DNA of 64,000 bases. Origin: Streptomyces sp. S3(2020). GTDB taxonomy: Bacteria; Actinomycetota; Actinomycetes; Streptomycetales; Streptomycetaceae. How positions within the stretch are numbered: position 1 is the stretch's first letter; every line of letters begins with the position of its first letter. Both the position numbers and the translations under genes were made by a program. The notes beneath the pieces were generated by a model that saw only the letters and a program-made list of their open reading frames with translations, was not told where the DNA came from and ran no database searches. The stretch covers positions 1 through 64,000 of the forward strand of contig NZ_JABERD010000030.1 in assembly GCF_013044505.1 (NCBI RefSeq), in the 5' to 3' direction. Shown here piece by piece: positions 16,257 through 23,949 of the stretch.

Positions 16257-16692
16257 GGAGGGCACGGGTGCGAGCGTACCTGGCGGTATGTGGATGGCCT
16301 AAAAACGATGGGAGGAGCGTCGACGGCCCTGAAAAACACCCGCGGGCCGCGGCGCCTGAGAGGGACCCTCAACCCTCTCGGCACCGCAGCCCGGAGCAAT
16401 ATCGGCCGCGGGGTGTGCGGTCCCGGTCGGCCGAAGGATGAGGAGCCGGGGCAGTCAGGGCAGAGAGCACCGGTTCCTCGGTCCGCCTTCCTGTGCGGGG
16501 AAGACGGAAGTCCGTGTATTCAGTTCGCTACAACTCTTACCAACGCATTGTGGACTAGACCACTCTGTGTGTCCATGCGTTGGAGGCTGTTCGTTGTTGT
16601 CAGTTCTCCGAGAGTCCCCGAAGTGGCTCGACCCCCGCTGGAGAACTGATCGGACGCCCTAGCATCCACCACGCAGCCTAACCCGTGTGGGT
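16257..16692. other. 436 bp non-coding region with orphan dre-like site
   Basis: No credible ORF is present. The right half (16500-16620) is markedly richer in A+T than the surroundings, as expected of promoter DNA for the histidine kinase gene. It holds a dre-like box, listed separately. Confidence 0.6.
16549..16564. promoter_or_regulatory. Orphan DasR-responsive element (dre) candidate
   Basis: TGTGGACTAGACCACT matches the dre consensus ACTGGTCTAGACCACT at 13 of 16 positions and retains the CTAGACCA core. It lies about 290 bp upstream of the PdtaS-like kinase start and downstream of the TetR gene. No aminosugar gene is adjacent. Confidence 0.55.
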
Positions 16693-17334
16693 TCATGTGC
16701 GGGGCCAGATGGCCATGGCAATTTCCGCGAGTGCCTCCAACTCCTGCCGGCTCGCCCCGTCCCGCGCCTGTTGGGACATGCCGTTGATGATCGCCCCGGC
16801 GTGACGGGCGAGGGCGGCGGCGTCGGCGCCGGGCGGGAGTTCGCCGGTGGCGATGTCCGCCCGGATACGGCTCTCGAAGGCGGCGATGGTGGCGTTGCGC
16901 CGGTCGCGCAGGGAGTCCGCGACCTCCGGGGTCGCGCAGTTGACGGCCGCGTGGGCGACGAGACAGCCGTGCGGGTGTTCCGGGTCCGTGTACATGGCGG
17001 CGGCTTCCCGCAGGGTCCGTGCCACGACGGCGCGGGCCGTGGGTTCCTCGGCGAGGGCCCGGTCGGCGAAGGCGGCGTAGCGGACGGTGTAGACGCGGAC
17101 GGCTTCGTCGAAGAGGGAGCGCTTGTCGCCGAAGGCGGCGTAGAGACTCGGGGCGCCGATGTCCATGACCCGGGTGAGGTCGGAGACCGAGGTGGCCTCG
17201 TAGCCGTGCTCCCAGAAGGCGAGGATCGCCTTCTCCAGGGCGGTCTCCCGGTCGAAGGAACGGGGCCGGCCGCGGGGCTTGACCACGGGTCCGGCCTTCG
17301 CCTTCGTCTCCTCGCTGTTCACCATGGAGTGCAT
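16693..17334 (-). CDS. TetR family transcriptional regulator
   Basis: The 213-residue protein is a one-component repressor. After a basic leader (KPRGRPRSFDRETAL), residues 29-75 form the TetR helix-turn-helix (ILAFWEHGYEATSVSDLTRVMDIG then SLYAAFGDKRSLF). The C-terminal ligand domain is of the TetR_C_16 or related AcrR-like type; a Cys in HPHGCLVAHAAVN is typical of the subgroup that regulates adjacent oxidoreductases. It is divergent from the SDR gene, which it probably controls together with itself. Start alternatives are ATG at 17334 or ATG at 17325, with no strong ribosome site for either. Confidence 0.85.
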   Translation of the reverse strand: MHSMVNSEETKAKAGPVVKPRGRPRSFDRETALEKAILAFWEHGYEATSVSDLTRVMDIGAPSLYAAFGDKRSLFDEAVRVYTVRYAAFADRALAEEPTARAVVARTLREAAAMYTDPEHPHGCLVAHAAVNCATPEVADSLRDRRNATIAAFESRIRADIATGELPPGADAAALARHAGAIINGMSQQARDGASRQELEALAEIAMAIWPRT

Positions 17335-17420
17335 TTTATAGCGGGTGCTAGAGAATTGTCGGCAGGCTGTTGTACGGTCTTTCTGTATCGATCGCTAGGG
17401 AATTTCGAGGGGGCGTCGGC
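17335..17420. promoter_or_regulatory. Divergent TetR/SDR promoter
   Basis: The 86 bp between the divergent starts is AT-rich near 17335-17395. A short dyad-like GCGGGTGCTAGAG element near 17340-17354 could be a TetR operator, but the symmetry is imperfect. A CGAGGGGGCG ribosome site serves the SDR gene. Confidence 0.4.
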
Positions 17421-18182
17421 ATGGGTGGCACGGGTGTGCTCGCGGGCAGGACGGCACTGGTCACGGGGGCGAGCAGGGGGATCGGGCGGGCGGTGGCCGA
17501 GCGGCTGGCGCGCGACGGGGCGCGGGTCGCCGTGCACTACGGCAGCGATGAGGCGGCGGCGAAGGAGACGGTCGCCGCGATCGGGGCGGCGGGCGGGAGC
17601 GCCTTCGCGATCCGTACCGAGCTGGGCGTGCCCGGTGACGCGGAGTCCTTGTGGGAGGCCTTCGACCGGCATGCGCAGGGGCTGGACATCCTGGTCAACA
17701 ACGCGGGCATGGCGCTCTTCGCGACCGTCGAGGAGACGGACGAGGAGCTCTACGACCGGACGCAGGCGGTCAACGCCAAGGCACCGTTCTTCATCGCCAA
17801 GCACGGCCTGCGGCGACTGCGCGACCAAGGGCGGATCATCAACGTCACGGCGGTGACGGACGCCGCCATCTCCCCCATCGCCGCCACCCACATGGCCAAG
17901 GGAGCGGTCACCACCCTGACCCGCTCCCTCGCGGCCGAGCTCGCACCGCGCGGCATCACCGCCAACTCGGTCGGGCCCGGCTTCATCGACACCGACCTGA
18001 CCAGCGCGGCCCTTGCCGACCCCGCGATACGGGCGCACGCGGAGTCCGTATCGGTCTTCAAGCGCGTCGGCACCACGTCCGACGTGGCCGATGTGGTGGC
18101 GTTCCTGGCATCACCGGACTCCCGCTGGGTCACGGGGCAGCACATCGACGCGACCGGGGGGTCCTTGCTGAGCCTGCATTAG
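17421..18182 (+). CDS. Short-chain dehydrogenase/reductase family protein with altered active site
   Basis: The 253-residue protein has the classical SDR fold: TGASRGIGRAVAERLA near the N terminus (Rossmann TGxxxGxG), ILVNNAGMALF (NNAG), and INVTAVTDA. The catalytic YxxxK motif is not intact. At the expected position it reads THMAKGAV, so the general-acid Tyr is replaced by Thr while the Lys remains, and the preceding Ser region reads TAVTDA. It may be a divergent enzyme, or bind NAD(P) without classical catalysis. The ATG after CGAGGGGGCG was chosen. Its partner is the divergent TetR gene. Confidence 0.88.
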   Translation: MGGTGVLAGRTALVTGASRGIGRAVAERLARDGARVAVHYGSDEAAAKETVAAIGAAGGSAFAIRTELGVPGDAESLWEAFDRHAQGLDILVNNAGMALFATVEETDEELYDRTQAVNAKAPFFIAKHGLRRLRDQGRIINVTAVTDAAISPIAATHMAKGAVTTLTRSLAAELAPRGITANSVGPGFIDTDLTSAALADPAIRAHAESVSVFKRVGTTSDVADVVAFLASPDSRWVTGQHIDATGGSLLSLH

Positions 18183-18183
18183 T

Positions 18184-18245
18184 CACTAGTCGGTCGTTAC
18201 TCGTTACTCGTCACCCGTTACCCGTCACTCGTCACTTGTTACTCG
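18184..18245. repeat. Degenerate short tandem repeat (GTTACTC / GTCACCC units)
   Basis: Between the SDR stop and the SIS gene stop, the plus strand is made of repeated 6-8 base units such as CGTTACT, CGTCACC and CGTTACC. It is non-coding simple sequence between convergent genes. Confidence 0.7.
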
Positions 18246-18288
18246 GACGGCGACGGTGCATGCTCCCGAGCCGATCCCGCCCCGCTCC

Positions 18289-19359
18289 TCACCGCGTCTC
18301 GGTCACCTTCGCCAGGGCGCGCGGTGCGTCCGGGTCCTGGCCGCGGGCGATGGTGACCTCGTAAGCGAGTAGTTGCAGCGGGATGATCTCCAGGACGGGC
18401 TGGAGCTCCTCGGCGATGCCCTCGGTGGGCAGGACGAAGCCGGCCGAGGCCTGTTCGACCTGGCCGGCGGGGCCGATGACGACCAGGTCCGCGCCGCGGC
18501 CGCGCAGCCGGTCCAGGACGGGCTGAAGTGCCTCGCCGCCCTGGCCGTCGGTGACGACCGCGATGACCGGGGAGACGTTGTCGACCATGGCGAGGGGGCC
18601 GTGCAGAAGGTCGGCGCCTGAGTAGGAAAGGGCGGGGATGTAGCTGGTCTCCATCAGCTTGAGGGCGGCCTCCTTGGCCGTGGGGTAGCCGTAGCCGCGT
18701 GAGGTGATCACCATGCGCTCGGCGAAGCGGTAGCGGGAAGCGAGGGCGCGGACCTCGTCCTGCCGGGCCAGGAGCTGTTCGGCGAGGTCGGGCAGGGTTT
18801 TCGCGGCGGCGCCGTCGCCGCCGCGCAGGCCCTCGACGAAGAGATAGAGCGCGAGGAGGGAGGCGGTGTAGGTCTTGGTCGCGGGGAGGGCCTTCTCCGG
18901 TCCGGCCATGATGTCGATGTGGTACTCGGAGACGCCGGCCAGCGGTGAGTCGGGGTTGTTGGTGACGGCGAGGGTGATCGCGCCGGCCTCGCGGGCGGCC
19001 CGGGTCGAGGCGACGAGGTCCGGGGAGCCGCCGGACTGGCTGACGGTGACGACCAGGACGTCGGTGAGGTCGGGGCGGGCGCCGTAGGCGGTGGTGGTCG
19101 ACATCGAGGTCAGACCGCAGGGCAGGCCGAGGCGGATCTCCAGGAGGTACTTGGCATAGAGCGCGGCGTTGTCGGAGGTGCCGCGGGCGGTGAGCAGGAC
19201 GAAGCGCGGGGTGCGGGCGGCGATCTCCTGGGCGACCCGCTGGATGCCGGGGGCGCCCTCCTCCAGGATCCGGCGGAGCACGGCAGGCTGCTCGGCCATC
19301 TCGCGGGCCATGATCCGGCCGGGGAGTTCGCTCTGGGGCTCCGGTGTCGTGGCGGTCAT
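18289..19359 (-). CDS. SIS-domain sugar isomerase/deaminase (GlmS C-terminal-like, AgaS-type)
   Basis: The 356-residue protein consists of two sugar isomerase (SIS) domains, like the isomerase half of glucosamine-6-phosphate synthase without its glutaminase. The first domain has LTARGTSDNAALYAKYLLE and the phosphate-site VVTVSQSGGSPD. The second has VITSRGYGYPTAKEAALKLMETSY and LHGPLAMVD. Such proteins usually interconvert or deaminate aminosugar phosphates. Its position back-to-back with nagB, with a dre box between, supports an aminosugar role under DasR. The ATG was chosen for its AGGAGG site; upstream residues in the same frame look non-coding. Confidence 0.88.
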   Translation of the reverse strand: MTATTPEPQSELPGRIMAREMAEQPAVLRRILEEGAPGIQRVAQEIAARTPRFVLLTARGTSDNAALYAKYLLEIRLGLPCGLTSMSTTTAYGARPDLTDVLVVTVSQSGGSPDLVASTRAAREAGAITLAVTNNPDSPLAGVSEYHIDIMAGPEKALPATKTYTASLLALYLFVEGLRGGDGAAAKTLPDLAEQLLARQDEVRALASRYRFAERMVITSRGYGYPTAKEAALKLMETSYIPALSYSGADLLHGPLAMVDNVSPVIAVVTDGQGGEALQPVLDRLRGRGADLVVIGPAGQVEQASAGFVLPTEGIAEELQPVLEIIPLQLLAYEVTIARGQDPDAPRALAKVTETR

Positions 19360-19429
19360 ACGGGGGTCCTCCTGGGTGGTGCCGTGCGGCTCGTGCTGCG
19401 GTGGCGCGATGGGTCGGCGGTTCGGTCGT

Positions 19430-19479
19430 TCGGCGGTTGGCGGTTCGGCTGCTGGCAGATCGGCGGTTGGCGGTTCGGC
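19430..19479. repeat. 20-bp direct repeat in SIS-gene leader
   Basis: TCGGCGGTTGGCGGTTCGGC occurs twice, 30 bp apart start to start, with a partial third copy (GGTCGGCGGTTCGG) just upstream near 19413. The unit is itself built of GGCGGTT steps, so slippage is likely. Confidence 0.75.
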
Positions 19480-19629
19480 GGCCACTCCTATTCCACTCCC
19501 CCGGGCTCGGGGACGCCTCTGCGGGGTGCGGATCGGTGCGTCTCGGCGTTCCCGGCGTCTCGTCCACACCTGTTCGTGGCCGCCCTGTAGGGGCCGCTTC
19601 ACCTGGGCAGGGAATGCTGATTCTGATAA

Positions 19630-19645
19630 ATTGGTCTAAACCACA
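19630..19645. promoter_or_regulatory. DasR-responsive element (dre) of nagB
   Basis: ATTGGTCTAAACCACA matches the dre consensus ACTGGTCTAGACCACT at 13 of 16 positions. It lies 28 bp before the nagB start. DasR is known to repress nagB through a dre site in S. coelicolor, with glucosamine-6-phosphate releasing it. Confidence 0.8.
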
Positions 19646-19672
19646 TAGCCCTTTCAGATCGGCAGGCCCAGC

Positions 19673-20458
19673 GTGGAAGTTGTCATCGTTCCGGACGCCA
19701 AGTCGGGCGGCGAGCTCATCGCCGAGGCCATGGCTCAGCTCCTGCGGCGCAAGCCCGACGCGCTGCTCGGCGTGGCCACCGGCTCGACTCCGCTGCCGAT
19801 CTACCAGGCGCTGACGGCGAAGGTGCGGGCCGGTGCGGTGGACGCCTCGCGGGCGCGGGTCGCCCAGCTCGACGAGTACGTGGGGCTGCCGGCCGAGCAT
19901 CCGGAGTCGTACCGGTCGGTGCTGCGGCGCGAGGTGCTGGAGCCGCTGGGGATCGGGATGTCCTCCTTCATCGGGCCGGACGGTACGGCGGAGGACGTGC
20001 AGGGGGCGTGCGAGGCGTACGACGCGGCGCTGGCCAACGCCGGGGGTGTGGATCTGCAGGTGCTCGGGATCGGCACCGACGGGCACATCGGGTTCAACGA
20101 GCCGTGCTCGTCGCTGGTCTCGCGGACCCGGATCAAGACGTTGACCGAGCAGACCCGGGTGGACAATGCGCGGTTCTTCGACGGGGACATCTCGCAGGTG
20201 CCGCATCACGTGATCACTCAGGGGATCGGGACGATCCTGGAGGCTCGGCATCTGGTGCTGCTCGCCACGGGTGAGGGGAAGGCGGATGCGGTGGCGGCGA
20301 CGGTGGAGGGGCCGGTTGCCGCGGTGTGTCCTGCGTCGGCGTTGCAGATGCATCGGCACGCGACGGTTGTCGTCGACGAGGGGGCCGCGTCCAAGTTGAA
20401 GCTGGCGGACTATTTCCGGCACACGTTCGCCAACAAGCCGGATTGGCAGGGCATTTAG
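19673..20458 (+). CDS. nagB: Glucosamine-6-phosphate deaminase
   Basis: The 261-residue enzyme converts glucosamine-6-phosphate to fructose-6-phosphate and ammonia, the step that brings chitin-derived N-acetylglucosamine into glycolysis. Visible signatures are the phosphate loop GVATGSTPLPIY (33-44), the catalytic Asp in LDEYVG (Asp67), and GIGTDGHIGFNEP (132-144) with the ring-opening His138 and Glu143. Length matches bacterial NagB. The start is GTG. A dre site precedes it and a strong hairpin terminator follows. Its product balance sets the glucosamine-6-phosphate level that DasR senses. Confidence 0.97.
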   Translation: MEVVIVPDAKSGGELIAEAMAQLLRRKPDALLGVATGSTPLPIYQALTAKVRAGAVDASRARVAQLDEYVGLPAEHPESYRSVLRREVLEPLGIGMSSFIGPDGTAEDVQGACEAYDAALANAGGVDLQVLGIGTDGHIGFNEPCSSLVSRTRIKTLTEQTRVDNARFFDGDISQVPHHVITQGIGTILEARHLVLLATGEGKADAVAATVEGPVAAVCPASALQMHRHATVVVDEGAASKLKLADYFRHTFANKPDWQGI

Positions 20459-20469
20459 TCCGGGGGCAC

Positions 20470-20510
20470 AGACAGGCGCCGGTTCCTTCCAACGGAACCG
20501 GCGCCTGTCT
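20470..20510. terminator. Strong bidirectional terminator after nagB
   Basis: Perfect 17-base arms at 20470-20486 and 20494-20510 (AGACAGGCGCCGGTTCC and its complement) with a 7-base loop. It lies between convergent nagB and dasD. Confidence 0.92.
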
Positions 20511-20521
20511 CGTCGTACCCG

Positions 20522-22027
20522 CTACTCCCCCGCGATGACCTCCGCCGCCGCCACGCCGCACACCCTGGCCGCGCCGTGGGTCGCGATGTGCAGGGCGCCG
20601 CGTGTGGGTGCCTGGGGGACGCCCATCTCGACCACGATCGTGTCGGGGCGGCTGCGCAGAACGCTGTCCAGGGCTGACGTCATCCAGGGGTGGCGGTGTT
20701 CGTCGCGGACGACGGCGACGATGCGGCGGCGGCCCGCTGCCGCCAGTGCGGCCATGCCGGCGCCCTCGCCCGCGAAGCTGCCCGTTTCCGTGCCCGGCAG
20801 GAGACGGGAGAGTTCCGCGGCCACGCCCCATGGGGTCTCGTCGCCCACCGCGAAGTTCGCGACCGGGGTGAAGGCGGCGACATAGGGCGCCTCGGTGAGG
20901 GGGGTGAAGTCTCCTGTCCCCGTCAGCCTGACCGCCCGGCGGGCCGCGCGCAGGCCGACCTCCGGGTCGCCGCGCGTCTCCGTCTCCGCCGCGGAGGCGG
21001 CCGCCGTCCAGCGGGCCAGGGAACGGACCCGTTCCGCCGCGTCCGCCAGGCGCTCCTCGGGGAGTTCGCCCGAGTGGACCGCCGACACCAGCGCGTCGCG
21101 CAGTCGGCGTACCGTCTCGTCGTCCGCCAGGCCGCCGCCCACGCAGATCGCGTCCGCGCCGGCGGCGATGGCCAGCACGCTGCCGCGTTCGATGCCGTAG
21201 GTGCCCGCGATGGCCTGCATCTCCATGCCGTCGGTGACGATCAGGCCGTCGTAGCCGAGTTCGCCGCGCAGAAGGTCCGTCAGCACCTTGTGGGACAGCG
21301 TCGCCGGGTGGTCGGGGTCCAGGGCCGGGACCAGGATGTGGGCGCTCATCACCGCGCGGGAGCCGGCGGCGATCGCGGCGCGGAACGGGGAGAGTTCACG
21401 GGACATCAGCACCGGGAGGTCCGCGTCGATGCGCGGCAGCGCGTGGTGGGAGTCGATCGCCGTGTCACCGTGGCCCGGGAAGTGCTTGGTGCAGGCGGCC
21501 ACTCCGGACGACTGGAGGCCGGTGACGTAGGCCGCGGTGTGCCGGGCGACCAGGTCCGCGGTGGCGCCGAAGGAGCGGACGCCGATCACCGGGTTGTCCG
21601 GGTCCGAGTTCACGTCGGCCGACGGGGCCCAGTTGAGGTTGACCCCGCAGGCGGCGAGGCGGCGGCCCAGCTCGGAGGCCACCTCGCGCGTCAGGTCCAC
21701 GTCGTCGACCGCGCCCAGCGCGTGGTTGCCGGGGAAGGAGGACCCTGTCCGCACCTCCAGGCGGGTGACGTCGCCGCCCTCCTCGTCGATGGCGACCAGG
21801 ACGTCGTCACGCTCGGCGCGCAACTGGGCGGTGAGGGCGGACAGTTGCTCCGGGGAGGTGATGTTGCGGCCGAACAGGCCGACCGAGGCGAGCCCCTCCC
21901 CCAGGCGGCGCAGCAGCCAGTCGGGGGCGGTGGTGCCGGTGAAGCCGGGCTGGAGGACGGTCAGGGCGTCGCGGGTCAGTACGTCTTTTGCGTTGGACCC
22001 GGTTGTACCGCTGGCGAAAGTCGTCAT
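20522..22027 (-). CDS. dasD: Family 3 beta-N-acetylglucosaminidase (DasD-like)
   Basis: The 501-residue cytoplasmic enzyme is a glycoside hydrolase family 3 beta-N-acetylhexosaminidase. It would split imported chitobiose into N-acetylglucosamine. The NagZ-type motif KHFPGHGDT (181-189) with the DSHH that follows (His194) supplies the catalytic dyad. The nucleophile Asp is in VTDGMEM (Asp266). There is no signal peptide. A C-terminal domain of about 130 residues follows the barrel. The ATG lies 9 bp after the dasC stop, so it is the last gene of dasABCD. In S. coelicolor DasD is known as an intracellular N-acetylglucosaminidase linked to DasABC. Confidence 0.92.
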   Translation of the reverse strand: MTTFASGTTGSNAKDVLTRDALTVLQPGFTGTTAPDWLLRRLGEGLASVGLFGRNITSPEQLSALTAQLRAERDDVLVAIDEEGGDVTRLEVRTGSSFPGNHALGAVDDVDLTREVASELGRRLAACGVNLNWAPSADVNSDPDNPVIGVRSFGATADLVARHTAAYVTGLQSSGVAACTKHFPGHGDTAIDSHHALPRIDADLPVLMSRELSPFRAAIAAGSRAVMSAHILVPALDPDHPATLSHKVLTDLLRGELGYDGLIVTDGMEMQAIAGTYGIERGSVLAIAAGADAICVGGGLADDETVRRLRDALVSAVHSGELPEERLADAAERVRSLARWTAAASAAETETRGDPEVGLRAARRAVRLTGTGDFTPLTEAPYVAAFTPVANFAVGDETPWGVAAELSRLLPGTETGSFAGEGAGMAALAAAGRRRIVAVVRDEHRHPWMTSALDSVLRSRPDTIVVEMGVPQAPTRGALHIATHGAARVCGVAAAEVIAGE

Positions 22028-22036
22028 CGGGTGGCG

Positions 22037-22888
22037 TTATCCCTTCACCGCGCCGGCGGTCAGGCCCGCGGCCATCTTGCGCTGGACGAGGAGGAACAGG
22101 ACGACGATCGGCACGGCCATCAGGGTGGATCCGGCCATCATCGGGGCGTATTCGGTGCCGTGCTTGGTGGTGAAGTTGCCCAGCCAGACGGTCGCCGTCT
22201 GGTTCTCCTGGCTGAGCAGCATGAGGGCGTAGAGGTACTCGTTCCAGGCCTGGATGAAGCCGTAGACCGAGGTGGCGACCATGCCGGGGGCGAGGAGCGG
22301 GAAGACCACGCGCAGGAACGCGGTGGTGCGGGAGCAGCCGTCCACCATCGCCGCCTCCTCCAGTTCCTTGGGGATGTTGACGATGAAGCCGCGCAGCGTC
22401 CACACCGTGAAGGGGAGGATGAAGGTCAGATAGGTGAGGACCAGGCCGGACAGCCGGTCGTACTGGCCGAGGTCGTTGAGCAGCAGGAAGACCGGGATGA
22501 TCATCGCGACCAGCGGGACCATCTGGACCGCCAGGATGCCGACGATCACGATCTTGCGGCCGCGGAAGGCGAACCGGGAGATGGCGAGCGCGGCCAGCAG
22601 ACCGATGACGATGCCGATCGCCACCACCGACAGCGAGACGATCAGGCTGCGGCCGACCGGGCCCCAGAAGTCCGCGATGTTCAGCGCGCGGTCGAAGTTG
22701 GAGAACGTGATGGCGGTCGGCAGCAGGCTCGGGTCCGGGTCGATGGCGTCCTTGGCCGGCTTGAAGGCCGTGTTGAGCATCCAGTAGACGGGGAAGCCGG
22801 CGGTGACGAAGACGAGGAGACCGAGGAGGTTCCAGCCGAGCCGGGACCTGCCGCGCCCCCGCGCGGTCGCCGTACTCATGGCACTCAT
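22037..22888 (-). CDS. dasC: Chitobiose ABC transporter permease DasC
   Basis: The 283-residue integral membrane permease has six hydrophobic segments and the binding-protein-dependent transport EAA loop ELEEAAMVDGCSRTTAFLRVVFPLL, the site that contacts the ATPase. With DasB it forms the channel for N,N'-diacetylchitobiose. The ATG overlaps the dasB stop (ATGA at 22885-22888), which indicates translational coupling. A second ATG three codons later is an alternative start. No ATPase gene is present here; the shared ATPase MsiK, encoded elsewhere, is known to power this transporter. Confidence 0.95.
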   Translation of the reverse strand: MSAMSTATARGRGRSRLGWNLLGLLVFVTAGFPVYWMLNTAFKPAKDAIDPDPSLLPTAITFSNFDRALNIADFWGPVGRSLIVSLSVVAIGIVIGLLAALAISRFAFRGRKIVIVGILAVQMVPLVAMIIPVFLLLNDLGQYDRLSGLVLTYLTFILPFTVWTLRGFIVNIPKELEEAAMVDGCSRTTAFLRVVFPLLAPGMVATSVYGFIQAWNEYLYALMLLSQENQTATVWLGNFTTKHGTEYAPMMAGSTLMAVPIVVLFLLVQRKMAAGLTAGAVKG

Positions 22889-23874
22889 TCGACTTCCCCG
22901 ATCTTCAGCATCTGACGCATGTAGACCGCGACCACGCCGAGCAGGAGCAGCACGGTGAGCAGGGCGATCGCCGAGCCCTGGGCGTAGTCGTTGACCACGA
23001 AGGCACGGTCGTAGGAGTACGTGGTGAGGAGCTGGAACTCGGCTTCCGGATGGCCGTTGCGCATCACGAAGACCTGCGGGAAGACACCCATGTCCCAGAT
23101 GACCGACAGCGTCGTGAGCATCACGATGATCGGCTTGAGGATGGGGAGGGTGACGAACCGGAAGACGCCCCAGGCGCCCGCGCCGTCGAGGCGGGCCGCC
23201 TCCTCCAGCTCGGCCGGGACCTGGGTCAGTCCGGCGCTGAGGGTGATGACGACGAAGGGGACGGCTCCCCAGACCACCAGGAGCATGATCACGGCCAGCC
23301 CCTGCGGCCCGCTCGCGAACCAGTTGTGGCCGACCATCTCGACCCCGGGCAACTTGCTGAGCAGCGCGTTGAGGATGCCGTAGTCCGCGTCGAACAGCCA
23401 CTTGAAGACCGTGGTGGCGACGATGATCGGCATGCCCCAGCTGGCCACGAGGGCGATGTTGACGAGGGTCTTCACCCAGCCGGAGACCCGCTGCAGGAGC
23501 AGTGCGATCAGCATGCCGGCGACCATCGTGAAGATGACGCAGCCGGCCGCGAAGACGACCGTGCGCACGACGACCGCCCAGAACTCGCTGTCGCCCAGCA
23601 CCTTGCTGAAGTTGTCGAACCCGACCGACTCGGCCGGCTTGAAGCCCCACAGCTGGGACTGCCCGAACTCCTGGAAGGACAGGGTGACCAGGCGGACCAG
23701 CGGATAGCCGAGCACGAGCGCCAGGATCAGCAGACAGGGGGCGAGCAGCAGCCAGGGGGTGCCGGAGCCGGCCGAAGTCCGGCCTCTGCGCGGCTGTCTG
23801 GCGACCGCGGACGGCGGTGGCGCCTGCCGCGGCGGCGGCACCTTGGCAGGGGTGGTGGTGTCTGCGGCACTCAT
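22885..23874 (-). CDS. dasB: Chitobiose ABC transporter permease DasB
   Basis: The 329-residue permease begins with a Pro/Arg-rich cytoplasmic segment of about 40 residues, then six membrane segments (first PWLLLAPCLLILALVLGYPL). The EAA loop is ELEEAARLDGAGAWGVFRFVTLPIL. It is the MalF-type partner of DasC in the chitobiose importer. It starts 75 bp after the dasA stop. A stem-loop in that gap probably reduces readthrough, so that the binding protein is made in excess over the permeases. Confidence 0.95.
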   Translation of the reverse strand: MSAADTTTPAKVPPPRQAPPPSAVARQPRRGRTSAGSGTPWLLLAPCLLILALVLGYPLVRLVTLSFQEFGQSQLWGFKPAESVGFDNFSKVLGDSEFWAVVVRTVVFAAGCVIFTMVAGMLIALLLQRVSGWVKTLVNIALVASWGMPIIVATTVFKWLFDADYGILNALLSKLPGVEMVGHNWFASGPQGLAVIMLLVVWGAVPFVVITLSAGLTQVPAELEEAARLDGAGAWGVFRFVTLPILKPIIVMLTTLSVIWDMGVFPQVFVMRNGHPEAEFQLLTTYSYDRAFVVNDYAQGSAIALLTVLLLLGVVAVYMRQMLKIGEVE

Positions 23875-23914
23875 CGCGCGCTCCTCAGCGGTCCTTCAGG
23901 TCGTACGAGAAGCA

Positions 23915-23940
23915 GGGCCCCGTCACTCTCAACGGGGCCC
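23915..23940. terminator. Stem-loop between dasA and dasB
   Basis: Perfect 8-base arms GGGCCCCG (23915-23922) and CGGGGCCC (23933-23940) with a 10-base loop lie just after the dasA stop. It is probably a partial terminator or 3' stabiliser rather than an operon end, since dasBC follow. Confidence 0.7.
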
Positions 23941-23949
23941 CGCCGATGG

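Larger units (their letters stand above)
19360..19672. other. Divergent nagB/SIS control region with repeats
   Basis: This 313 bp contains no credible gene. It holds a 20-bp direct repeat (19430-19449 and 19460-19479) in the SIS transcript leader and a dre box at 19630-19645 near the nagB start. Confidence 0.6.

Noticed and set aside
20690-22915. 741-aa plus-strand ORF
   Set aside because: Antisense to dasD and dasC; His/Asp/Arg-rich translation typical of reverse-strand frames in high-GC genes.
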